From contig CALEPS010000151.1 in assembly GCA_937910305.1 (NCBI GenBank), forward strand, positions 1 through 9,788: a DNA stretch of 9,788 nt. The letters run 5' to 3'. Positions within the stretch are counted from its first letter, which is position 1. The number at the start of each line of letters is the position of its first letter. Both the position numbers and the translations under genes were made by a program. The DNA is from an uncultured Bacteroidales bacterium (GTDB lineage Bacteria > Bacteroidota > Bacteroidia > Bacteroidales > Paludibacteraceae). The notes beneath the pieces were generated by a model. The model saw only the letters and a program-made list of their open reading frames with translations, did no database searches and was not told where the DNA came from. This document shows, in pieces, positions 1-4,872 of the stretch.

Positions 1-152
1 ACGTCGGTGTTGAGCGTATCTTCCCGATGGACAGCCCCTTCATTGAGAGCATCACGGTGAACAAGTACGGTAAAGTACGTCGTGCTAAATTGTATTACCT
101 CCGCGAGCGTACGGGTAAGAAAGCACGCATCCAGGAGCGCCGCGTAAAGTAA
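1..152 (+). CDS. rplS: 50S ribosomal protein L19, C-terminal part
   Basis: This is the 3' end of the gene for bL19, a large-subunit protein at the interface with the 30S subunit. The first complete codon in the window is at base 3 and the stop is TAA at 150-152. The 49 visible residues include the family's C-terminal half: a VGVERIFPMDSPFI-like stretch followed by a basic tail (KVRRAKLYYLRERTGKKARI...). The start and upstream region are outside the window. A hairpin with a UUCG loop and a T run follows 2 nt after the stop, so this is probably the last gene of its transcript. Identification rests on the sequence pattern and is very secure for such a conserved protein. Confidence 0.95.
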   Translation, partial: VGVERIFPMDSPFIESITVNKYGKVRRAKLYYLRERTGKKARIQERRVK

Positions 153-154
153 TC

Positions 155-182
155 AAAAGGGGACCTTCGGGCTCCCTTTTTT
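155..182 (+). terminator. Rho-independent terminator of rplS
   Basis: An 11-position stem (155-165 with 170-180) closes a TTCG tetraloop at 166-169. It has one A/C mismatch and one G-T wobble, and six T residues end the structure at 177-182. The A-rich 5' flank pairs with the T tract, which is the usual form of a strong intrinsic terminator. It separates rplS from uvrB. Confidence 0.85.
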
Positions 183-224
183 AATGTACAATTTTGAATT
201 GTGAATTGTGAATTTTGAATTGTG
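183..224. repeat. Heptanucleotide tandem array overlapping the uvrB start
   Basis: Five consecutive 7-bp units lie at 190-196, 197-203, 204-210, 211-217 and 218-224. They alternate between AATTTTG and AATTGTG. A diverged sixth unit (AATGTAC) precedes them at 183-189. The array starts right after the rplS terminator and runs into the uvrB coding region. The GTG used as the uvrB start (208-210) is the last three bases of the third unit, and the last two units encode the first residues of UvrB. No SD sequence lies in front of it. Confidence 0.9.
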
Positions 225-2268
225 CTCTCCATATAAACCAACAGGAGACCAGCCCCAAGCGATAGAGTCGCTGGTGGCGGGGCTGAATGCCGGCGCACCG
301 GCGCAGGTGCTCCTCGGAGTCACCGGCTCCGGCAAGACCTTCACTATCGCCAATGTGATCAAGGAGGTCAACCGCCCTACCCTCATCATGAGCCACAACA
401 AGACGCTTGCCGCCCAGTTGTACTCCGAGATGAAGGCGTTCTTCCCGCACAACGCGGTGGAGTATTTCGTCTCGTACTACGATTACTACCAGCCCGAGGC
501 GTATATCCCCTCCACGGACCTGTATATCGAGAAAGATCTGAGTATCAACGAGGAGATCGACCGCCTGCGTCTGAGTGCAGTGGCTGCCTTGCTGTCCGGG
601 AGAAAGGATGTGATTATCGTTTCGTCCGTCAGTTGTATATACGGTTTGGGCAGCCCCCAGGACTTCACGCAGAACGTGATCGAACTGCATCGCGGCGAGA
701 ACATCCAGATGGACAAGCTGCTCAAGCAGCTCATAGGCGCGCAGTACGTGCGTAATGATATAGAACTGGCGCGCGGGCGCTTCCGCGTGAAAGGCGACAC
801 GATTGATATCGCCCTTGCCTATGCCGACTATATCGTGCGGATCGAGTTCTTCGGCAACGAGATTGACGCCATTATGACAATCGACCCTATCTCGGGCCAA
901 GTGATAGAAGAGTTTGAGCACTATAACCTCTCTCCGGCTACGATTTTCCTCACCAGTGCGGAACGGATTGCTGCTGCAAAGGAACAGATCCAAGCCGATC
1001 TGGCAAAACAGATAGAATATTTTACCGACCTGGGCGAGGAGTTATACGCCAAGCGGATAGAAGAAAGGGTCAAATATGACCTGGAGATGCTGGACGAGTT
1101 AGGTTACTGCTCCGGCGTAGAGAACTACAGCCGTTATTTCGACGGCCGCGAAGAAGGGACACCGCCTTACTGTCTGCTTGATTATTTCCCGAAAGACATG
1201 CTTCTTGTCATAGACGAAAGCCATGTGACTGTACCTCAGATACGCGGTATGTACGGCGGCGACAAAGCGCGCAAGGACAACCTCGTCACCTATGGTTTCC
1301 GTCTGCCCGCCGCCCGCGACAACCGGCCTTTGCGCTTTGATGAGTTTGAGATGAAGGTGGGCTTAACTCCTGCCCCTTCAGGGGAAGGTCGGGAAGGGGC
1401 TTCTACTATTTTTGTCTCCGCCACCCCTGATGAATACGAATTGGAGCGGTCGGAAGGTATTGTCATTGACCAGCTGATCCGTCCTACAGGCCTGTTGGAC
1501 CCCGAGATCGAAGTGCGTCCGACGGAGAACCAGGTGGACGATCTGATGGACGAGATCAAGACCCGCATCCACCGCAACGAACGCACCTTGGTCACCACTC
1601 TTACCAAACGCATGGCGGAGGAGCTGGACGAATACCTGCGCAAATACGGCATTAAATCCGCTTATATCCATTCAGACATAGACACTATTGAGCGCGTAAA
1701 GATCATGGAGGACTTGCGGAGAGGCGAATATGACGTGCTGGTAGGTGTCAACCTGCTCCGTGAAGGTCTGGATCTTCCGGAAGTAAGTCTGGTTGCTATC
1801 CTCGATGCAGACAAGACCGGTTTTCTCCGCGACCAGCGCAGCCTGACCCAGACTGTCGGCCGCGCCGCGCGGCATGTGAACGGCAAAGCGATCCTGTACG
1901 GCGACAAGATCACTCCCGCCATGCAAGCCACTATCAACGAGACCAACCGCCGCCGCACGATACAGATGCGGTACAATGCGGAGCACGGAATCACGCCTAC
2001 CGCCATCAAGAAAGAGATCAATACTTCGGCTCTCGCCGGTCTGTACAAAGATCCGGAGGAAGAGAAACGCCGTGTAGAAACCGCCATCCGCGAGAGCTGG
2101 CAGACTGCCGAATGGCAGAAGATGGACGCCAAGGCATTGGAAAAAGCGATAGACACCAAACGCAAACAGATGCTGGCTGCTGCAAAGGCAACCGATTTCG
2201 ACATAGCCGCACGTCTTAGGGACGAAATGATAGAGATGCAGAACCGGCTTCAGGCCATGCAAGGCTAA
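208..2268 (+). CDS. uvrB: UvrABC system protein B (excinuclease helicase subunit)
   Basis: UvrB is the damage-verifying, ATP-dependent subunit of nucleotide excision repair; it is loaded by UvrA and recruits UvrC. The 686 residues show Walker A GVTGSGKT (37-44), the beta-hairpin region that grips damaged DNA (about 90-110, YYDYYQPEAYIPSTD), the DESH box (336-339), motif III VSATP (403-407), motifs V/VI from GVNLLREGLDLPEV (513-526) to the QTVGRAAR region (548-555), and a C-terminal UVR coiled coil that binds UvrC (about 645-680). The GTG start is chosen because an in-frame TGA lies at 202-204 and MNFEL then SPYKPTGDQPQAI matches the family N-terminus. Residues about 385-399, just before VSATP, are about 12 longer than E. 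coli UvrB as I recall it; they are encoded by a palindromic repeat described separately. All catalytic motifs look intact. Confidence 0.97.
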   Translation: MNFELCSPYKPTGDQPQAIESLVAGLNAGAPAQVLLGVTGSGKTFTIANVIKEVNRPTLIMSHNKTLAAQLYSEMKAFFPHNAVEYFVSYYDYYQPEAYIPSTDLYIEKDLSINEEIDRLRLSAVAALLSGRKDVIIVSSVSCIYGLGSPQDFTQNVIELHRGENIQMDKLLKQLIGAQYVRNDIELARGRFRVKGDTIDIALAYADYIVRIEFFGNEIDAIMTIDPISGQVIEEFEHYNLSPATIFLTSAERIAAAKEQIQADLAKQIEYFTDLGEELYAKRIEERVKYDLEMLDELGYCSGVENYSRYFDGREEGTPPYCLLDYFPKDMLLVIDESHVTVPQIRGMYGGDKARKDNLVTYGFRLPAARDNRPLRFDEFEMKVGLTPAPSGEGREGASTIFVSATPDEYELERSEGIVIDQLIRPTGLLDPEIEVRPTENQVDDLMDEIKTRIHRNERTLVTTLTKRMAEELDEYLRKYGIKSAYIHSDIDTIERVKIMEDLRRGEYDVLVGVNLLREGLDLPEVSLVAILDADKTGFLRDQRSLTQTVGRAARHVNGKAILYGDKITPAMQATINETNRRRTIQMRYNAEHGITPTAIKKEINTSALAGLYKDPEEEKRRVETAIRESWQTAEWQKMDAKALEKAIDTKRKQMLAAAKATDFDIAARLRDEMIEMQNRLQAMQG
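1364..1404. repeat. Palindromic 35-bp-class element inside uvrB
   Basis: This is a diverged copy of the element seen best at 5576-5609. A CCCC-TTCA-GGGG hairpin flanked by CCT/AGG is followed by a G-rich tail (GGTCGGGAAGGGGC). It is translated in frame as part of residues about 385-399 of UvrB (TPAPSGEGREG), directly before helicase motif III. The reading frame across it corresponds to the one used by the first pnuC copy. The family relation is judged by eye. Confidence 0.7.
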
Positions 2269-2286
2269 AAAGTAAGGCTAAAAAGC
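2261..2286. repeat. 13-bp direct duplication across the uvrB stop codon
   Basis: The sequence AAGGCTAAAAAGT at 2261-2273 is followed at once by AAGGCTAAAAAGC at 2274-2286, so 12 of 13 bases agree. The uvrB TAA (2266-2268) is inside the first copy. The second copy's TAA is out of frame with it because 13 is not a multiple of three. Confidence 0.9.
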
Positions 2287-2306
2287 GATTATTTTCGCAT
2301 TTTTTT
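2285..2306 (+). terminator. Possible weak terminator after uvrB
   Basis: A 4-bp stem (GCGA 2285-2288 with TCGC 2295-2298) is followed by A and seven T residues at 2300-2306. The stem is short, so termination would be partial at best. The T run is also the left half of a perfect 12-bp palindrome, TTTTTGCAAAAA (2302-2313), just upstream of the -33 box of the next promoter. Confidence 0.35.
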
Positions 2307-2315
2307 GCAAAAATA

Positions 2316-2348
2316 TTTGGTCATGTCAGAAAAAAGCAGTAATTTTGC
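2316..2348 (+). promoter_or_regulatory. Bacteroidota-type promoter for the rpsF operon
   Basis: A -33 element TTTG (2316-2319) and a -7 element TAATTTTG (2340-2347) are separated by 20 bp. This matches the TTTG...TAnnTTTG promoter consensus of Bacteroides-type sigma factors. Transcription would start near 2353-2356, leaving a leader of about 90 nt before rpsF. A 12-bp A/T palindrome abuts the -33 box and could act as an upstream element. This is the clearest promoter in the window. Confidence 0.8.
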
Positions 2349-2351
2349 ACG

Positions 2352-2370
2352 CTTTTTCGCGTTGAAAAAG
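2352..2370 (+). promoter_or_regulatory. Hairpin at the 5' end of the rpsF leader
   Basis: CTTTTTC (2352-2358) pairs perfectly with GAAAAAG (2364-2370) around a 5-nt loop. It sits almost exactly where transcription from the upstream promoter should begin, so it could protect the mRNA 5' end. No CCG-containing S6:S18 binding motif was recognised in the rest of the leader. Confidence 0.5.
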
Positions 2371-2374
2371 ATTA

Positions 2375-2419
2375 ACTGGATAAACTAGTTCGACTAGTAT
2401 AACTAGAATAACTATTATT
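2375..2419. repeat. 9-bp tandem array in the rpsF leader
   Basis: Five 9-bp units follow one another at 2375, 2384, 2393, 2402 and 2411. All begin with ACT, and three begin with ACTAG (for example ACTAGTATA). The two central units place ACTAGT at 2384-2389 and 2393-2398 with a 3-nt gap, so they can also form a 6-bp hairpin. The array is followed by 27 nt of A/T-rich sequence up to the rpsF ATG. Confidence 0.8.
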
Positions 2420-2446
2420 AACAAACTAAATTAACAATTTACTACA

Positions 2447-2800
2447 ATGGTAAATCATTACGAAACTGCCTTCGTTTTAACTCCCGTTTTGTCTGAGCCG
2501 CAGACGAAGGAGGCAGTAGAAAAATTCGAGAATCTTCTCACATCGAATGGCGGTACCATCCTGAACCGTGAGGAGTGGGGTTTAAAGCAGCTCGCTTACC
2601 CTATCCAAGGTAAAAATTCGGGTTTCTATTTCATTCTTCAGTTTGATGTAGAGCCCGCAGTAATTGCTACCCTCGAGACCGAGTTCCGTCGTGACGAGCG
2701 CGTAATCCGCTTCCTGACGACACGTCTTGACAAGTACGCTTTCGAGTACGCAGAGAAGCGTCGTGGCAAAGGTAAACAACAAAATGCAGAGGAGGCTTAA
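2447..2800 (+). CDS. rpsF: 30S ribosomal protein S6
   Basis: bS6 is a small-subunit platform protein that binds 16S rRNA as a heterodimer with bS18, which the next gene encodes. The 117 residues cover the whole family: an N-terminal MVNHYETAFVLTPVL beta strand, the central WGLKQLAYPIQGKNSGFYF block (about 44-62) and the RRDERVIRFLTTRLDKYA segment (about 80-98). A lysine/arginine-rich tail ends in AEEA. The start is the ATG at 2447, preceded by A/T-rich sequence with no SD, as is normal in this phylum. Only 2 nt separate its stop from rpsR, so the two are surely co-transcribed and probably translationally coupled. Confidence 0.97.
   Translation: MVNHYETAFVLTPVLSEPQTKEAVEKFENLLTSNGGTILNREEWGLKQLAYPIQGKNSGFYFILQFDVEPAVIATLETEFRRDERVIRFLTTRLDKYAFEYAEKRRGKGKQQNAEEA
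2790..2795 (+). promoter_or_regulatory. Perfect Shine-Dalgarno site before rpsR
   Basis: AGGAGG lies inside the last codons of rpsF, 7 nt before the rpsR ATG, and is fully complementary to the CCUCCU core of 16S rRNA. SD sites are rare in Bacteroidota because the anti-SD is masked, which makes this one notable. A coding reason also exists: GAG GAG GCT encodes the end of the acidic AEEA tail of S6. Confidence 0.6.
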
Positions 2801-2802
2801 TT

Positions 2803-3069
2803 ATGGCACAGAATGACGAAATCCGCTATCTGACTCCGCAAGGTTCGGACCAGAAGAAGAAAAAGTACTGCCGTTTCAAAAAATCCGGTATCAAGTACAT
2901 CGATTACAAAGATCCAGAGTTCCTCAAGAAGTTCCTCAACGAGCAAGGAAAGATTCTTCCCCGTCGCATCACCGGTACTTCTTTGAAGTTCCAACGCAAA
3001 GTTGCACAGGCCGTTAAGAAAGCACGCCATCTGGCTCTGCTGCCTTACGTAACTGACATGATGAAATAA
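2803..3069 (+). CDS. rpsR: 30S ribosomal protein S18
   Basis: bS18 pairs with bS6 on the 30S platform, next to the 3' end of 16S rRNA. The 88-residue product contains the family core KYCRFKKSGIKYIDYKD (about 21-37) and the RNA-binding block ILPRRITGTSLKFQRKVAQAVKKARHLALLPY that spans most of the second half. The length is normal. The ATG at 2803 is 2 nt after the rpsF stop and is preceded by AGGAGG at ideal distance. A 49-nt spacer follows before rplI; it starts with a small hairpin (TCGTT/AACGA, from 3070) without a T tract, so transcription should continue. Confidence 0.97.
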   Translation: MAQNDEIRYLTPQGSDQKKKKYCRFKKSGIKYIDYKDPEFLKKFLNEQGKILPRRITGTSLKFQRKVAQAVKKARHLALLPYVTDMMK

Positions 3070-3104
3070 TCGTTCAAGTGAAACGAGAAGTAATTAACTT
3101 TAAA

Positions 3105-3112
3105 AGAAAGGA
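3105..3112 (+). promoter_or_regulatory. SD-like site before rplI
   Basis: AGAAAGGA matches eight consecutive positions of the complement of the expected Bacteroidales 16S 3' tail (AGAAAGGAGG). It ends 6 nt before the rplI ATG. The surrounding stretch is purine-rich, so chance is a real alternative. Confidence 0.45.
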
Positions 3113-3118
3113 AAGAAA

Positions 3119-3562
3119 ATGGAAGTAATTCTGATTCAAGACCTTGCGAACCTCGGTTTCAAGAACGACATCGTAAAAGTTCGCGACGGCTACGGACGTA
3201 ACTATCTGCTGCCGCAGAAGATTGCTATCATTGCTAACGAGGCTAACCGCAAGCAACTGGCTGAGACGCTGAAACAACAGGCTCACAAAGCAGCCAAACT
3301 GCTGGCTGACGCTCAGGCACTTGAGGCAAAACTCGCAGAGACGGTAATCGAACTCAAGGTAAAAGCAAACGAGGACGGAAAGATCTTCGGTACTGTTACC
3401 ACCCAAAACATCTCTGACGCGCTCGCTGCACAGGGTATCACCATCGACAAGAAAGTGATCACCATCGCTGAGCCGATCAAGCAACTGGGTGAGCACACCG
3501 CACAGGCTCGTCTCCATCGTGAGGTAAAAGCTGACATCAAGCTAAACGTAGTAGCTGAGTAA
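3119..3562 (+). CDS. rplI: 50S ribosomal protein L9
   Basis: bL9 is an elongated 50S protein near the L1 stalk that helps keep reading frame and ribosome spacing. The 147 residues give the normal two-domain form. The N-domain carries the signature GFKNDIVKVRDGYGRNYLLP (about 13-32). A long charged linker helix follows (about 40-75), then a C-domain containing GKIFGTVTTQNISDAL (about 87-102). The start is the first ATG after the rpsR spacer, with a purine-rich SD-like sequence. It is the third gene of the rpsF-rpsR-rplI cluster; no terminator follows it, so rpmE2 may be read from the same transcript. Confidence 0.96.
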   Translation: MEVILIQDLANLGFKNDIVKVRDGYGRNYLLPQKIAIIANEANRKQLAETLKQQAHKAAKLLADAQALEAKLAETVIELKVKANEDGKIFGTVTTQNISDALAAQGITIDKKVITIAEPIKQLGEHTAQARLHREVKADIKLNVVAE

Positions 3563-3602
3563 ACTAGAGTATTAACCAAAAGATCAATGAAGGTTCGTGC
3601 AA

Positions 3603-3646
3603 GTCGAGCGTAAGCGAGCTTACGCAGCTCGACGAAGCCGAAGCTC
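3603..3646 (+). promoter_or_regulatory. Structured leader element between rplI and rpmE2
   Basis: A bulged hairpin is formed by GTCGAG (3603-3608) with CTCGAC (3628-3633) and CGTAAG (3609-3614) with CTTACG (3619-3624), with a CGAG loop and a CAG bulge at 3625-3627. An alternative pairing of GAGCTT (3616-3621) with AAGCTC (3641-3646) excludes the inner stem, so two conformations are possible. No T tract follows, so it is not an intrinsic terminator. It could be a leader that senses L31, an mRNA-processing site or a mobile palindrome; the sequence alone does not decide. Confidence 0.5.
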
Positions 3647-3649
3647 CAG

Positions 3650-3671
3650 AATTTAAATTTAATTTAAATTA
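3650..3671. repeat. 11-bp tandem duplication abutting the rpmE2 start
   Basis: AATTTAAATTT (3650-3660) is repeated with one change as AATTTAAATTA (3661-3671). The last base of the second copy is the A of the rpmE2 ATG. The block is pure A/T and partly self-complementary; it leaves the ribosome landing site unstructured and SD-less. Confidence 0.75.
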
Positions 3672-3925
3672 TGAAAAAAGGAATTCATCCGGAGAACTAC
3701 CGCGTAGTGGTTTTCAAAGATATGTCTGACGGTACTCAGTTCTTCAGCCGCTCTACCGCAGCTACGAAGGACACGATTGAAATCGACGGCGTTCAGTACC
3801 CGCTGATCAAGCTGGAGATCTCGAACACGAGTCACCCATTCTACACCGGTAAGTCCAAACTTGTGGACACCGCAGGTCGTGTGGACAAATTTATGTCTCG
3901 CTACGGCAATCGCACTCGCAAGTAA
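3671..3925 (+). CDS. rpmE2: 50S ribosomal protein L31, type B
   Basis: bL31 bridges the 50S central protuberance and the 30S head. The 84 residues begin MKKGIHPENYRVVVFKDMSDG and end in HPFYTGKSKLVDTAGRVDKFMSRYG (about 55-79), as in type B L31. The product contains no cysteine at all, so it lacks the zinc ligands of type A L31; this zinc-independent form is commonly the only one in Bacteroidota. The ATG at 3671 directly follows an A/T tandem repeat. It is probably the last gene of the ribosomal-protein transcript, ended by the strong terminator at 3940. Confidence 0.93.
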   Translation: MKKGIHPENYRVVVFKDMSDGTQFFSRSTAATKDTIEIDGVQYPLIKLEISNTSHPFYTGKSKLVDTAGRVDKFMSRYGNRTRK

Positions 3926-3934
3926 TACTTGCGA
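3916..3934 (+). promoter_or_regulatory. Hairpin over the rpmE2 stop codon
   Basis: TCGCAAG (3916-3922) and CTTGCGA (3928-3934) form a perfect 7-bp stem whose 5-nt loop begins with the rpmE2 TAA. It lies 5 nt before the terminator hairpin and has no T tract of its own. It may protect the 3' end. Confidence 0.5.
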
Positions 3935-3939
3935 CATCT

Positions 3940-3974
3940 CAAGGGGCGAGCATGTGCTTGCCCCTTGTTTTTTT
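3940..3974 (+). terminator. Strong Rho-independent terminator after rpmE2
   Basis: A 12-bp stem with one G-T pair (3940-3951 with 3956-3967) closes a 4-nt loop and is followed by a run of seven T residues at 3968-3974. It ends the ribosomal-protein transcript and separates it from the pnuC-like gene. Confidence 0.93.
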
Positions 3975-3982
3975 ATTATTAA

Positions 3983-4038
3983 GAACATTTCGATATCTCG
4001 GTATATCGACATTTCGACATTTCGACAACTCAACAACT
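3983..4038. repeat. Octanucleotide array upstream of the pnuC-like gene
   Basis: Seven contiguous 8-bp units start at 3983, 3991, 3999, 4007, 4015, 4023 and 4031. Five of them begin with CG; two adjacent ones are identical (CGACATTT) and the others are diverged (CGATATCT, CGGTATAT, CGACAACT). The array fills the space between the T-rich end of the previous terminator and a point 3 nt before the ATG at 4042. No promoter or riboswitch was recognised in the interval. Confidence 0.8.
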
Positions 4039-4041
4039 CCT

Positions 4042-4830
4042 ATGAACAACACACATCTATGGCGCGCCCTCGGTCGCAACACAATCGTTTCTCTCATCCT
4101 TTTCGGAGCATTATTAGGACTTCTATGGCTCGTTGAGACCTATCTCCTCCCTTGTGGGGAGGCCGGGAGGGGTTACCTTCTCAAATGGCATGACCCCGCC
4201 TGGGTAGTAGGTATTCCCGCTTCTATCATCGGCGTAGCATATATTCTCACGGTCCGCGACCCGCAGAACTACACCGGCTTCTTCGCCGGAATTGTGATGT
4301 CTTTCTTGTTGGGAATACAGTTTATGCTGCAAGAGCAATATGACAGCACCTTCCTCTATTTCTTTGTCTTTATCCCCTTCCAGATGATGTCTATCTATAA
4401 ATGGAGCCGCTCTAAAGACGACGGAGGAGCAAGTTTTGAACCTAAGTTCCTCGACACTCCGCGTCTGATACTCTCTGTTTTCATGCTCGTCTTCATTACG
4501 GCAGGAGATCTTTTAATTATGAACTATGTCAATCATGGCTCTCTCTTTCCCTCCCTTGAGGGGAAGACTTGGGTGGGGTTACTCCTCAACGGACTCCTCA
4601 TCTCGTCTTCCTTCCTGGCTAACTACTGGCTGATTTACCGCAAGACGGATTCGTGGATCTATTGGTTTATATATAGCATTGCCGGTATCGGACTTTTCAT
4701 AATACTGGGCAATATCTTCTCTATCGTGCTCTTCTCCTTCTTCCTGGTCATCAATGGTACGGCGGGAATCGCTTGGATCAAGGCTACCAAACCGGAGAAC
4801 TACGGTTGGCTGAGCATCTTTGTAAAATAA
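4042..4830 (+). CDS. PnuC-family vitamin transporter (probably nicotinamide riboside)
   Basis: PnuC proteins are inner-membrane facilitators for nicotinamide riboside, feeding NAD synthesis; relatives PnuT and PnuX carry thiamine and riboflavin. The 262 residues are strongly hydrophobic with about seven membrane segments. Family features include FQMMSIYKWSRSK (113-125), the WLIYRKTDSWIYW block (196-208, W205 and W208) and a C-terminal INGTAGIAWIK (237-247). The ATG at 4042 is chosen because the open frame upstream (from 3952) runs through the terminator and octamer array and would add 30 implausible residues. Two loops (about 35-46 and 169-180) are encoded by copies of the palindromic element. 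The upstream gap shows no TPP or FMN riboswitch and no thiamine or riboflavin gene is adjacent, which favours nicotinamide riboside without proving it. Confidence 0.8.
   Translation: MNNTHLWRALGRNTIVSLILFGALLGLLWLVETYLLPCGEAGRGYLLKWHDPAWVVGIPASIIGVAYILTVRDPQNYTGFFAGIVMSFLLGIQFMLQEQYDSTFLYFFVFIPFQMMSIYKWSRSKDDGGASFEPKFLDTPRLILSVFMLVFITAGDLLIMNYVNHGSLFPSLEGKTWVGLLLNGLLISSSFLANYWLIYRKTDSWIYWFIYSIAGIGLFIILGNIFSIVLFSFFLVINGTAGIAWIKATKPENYGWLSIFVK
4144..4179. repeat. Palindromic element inside the pnuC-like gene, copy 1
   Basis: About 36 bp nearly identical, by eye, to the copy at 5576-5609; only a few bases differ. A CTCCC...GGGGAG hairpin core is followed by the GGGAGGGGTTAC tail. It is translated as LLPCGEAGRGY (residues 35-45), between the first hydrophobic segment and the next. 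Confidence 0.85.
4548..4583. repeat. Palindromic element inside the pnuC-like gene, copy 2
   Basis: It has the same core (CTCCCTTGAGGGGA) and the same GTGGGGTTAC-type tail as the other copies, with a more diverged middle. It is translated as FPSLEGKTWVGL (169-180), the frame used by the plus-oriented copy in the RluA gene and shifted by one from copy 1. Confidence 0.8.
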
Positions 4831-4832
4831 TT

Positions 4833-4872
4833 CGTCATACCGTAATCACGTCATTACGAAATATCGGAAAAT
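4833..4872. repeat. Octanucleotide-phased array upstream of the RluA-family gene
   Basis: Five consecutive 8-bp units at 4833, 4841, 4849, 4857 and 4865 all begin with CG (CGTCATAC, CGTAATCA, CGTCATTA, CGAAATAT, CGGAAAAT). They run from 2 nt after the pnuC stop exactly to the ATG at 4873. Beyond the phased CG the units are only loosely alike, mostly A/T. The same 8-bp CG phasing occurs in front of the pnuC-like gene. Confidence 0.65.

Noticed and set aside
184..197. Promoter for uvrB based on the ATTTTG sequences in the heptamers
   Set aside because: The -7 match lacks its TA and no TTTG is found at the right distance upstream; the resemblance comes from the repeat unit.
183..224. CRISPR-like array at the uvrB start or in the other repeat tracts
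   Set aside because: The units are 7-13 bp and directly adjacent, with no spacers, so they are simple tandem repeats.
181..993. Long minus-strand open frame of 270 codons opposite uvrB
   Set aside because: It is antisense to a fully conserved uvrB, and its translation has no recognisable domain; the uvrB frame explains the region.
2353..2446. S6:S18-binding ribosomal leader motif upstream of rpsF
   Set aside because: No CCG-containing loop or matching stem was found; only an A/T hairpin and the 9-bp array are present.
3952..4041. Upstream extension of the pnuC-like gene starting at 3952
   Set aside because: The extra 30 codons run through the rpmE2 terminator hairpin, its T tract and the octamer array, and the ATG at 4042 gives a normal PnuC N-terminus.
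3926..4041. TPP, FMN or NAD riboswitch before the pnuC-like gene
   Set aside because: The 116-bp gap is filled by a stop-codon hairpin, the terminator and the octamer array, leaving no room for a riboswitch core.
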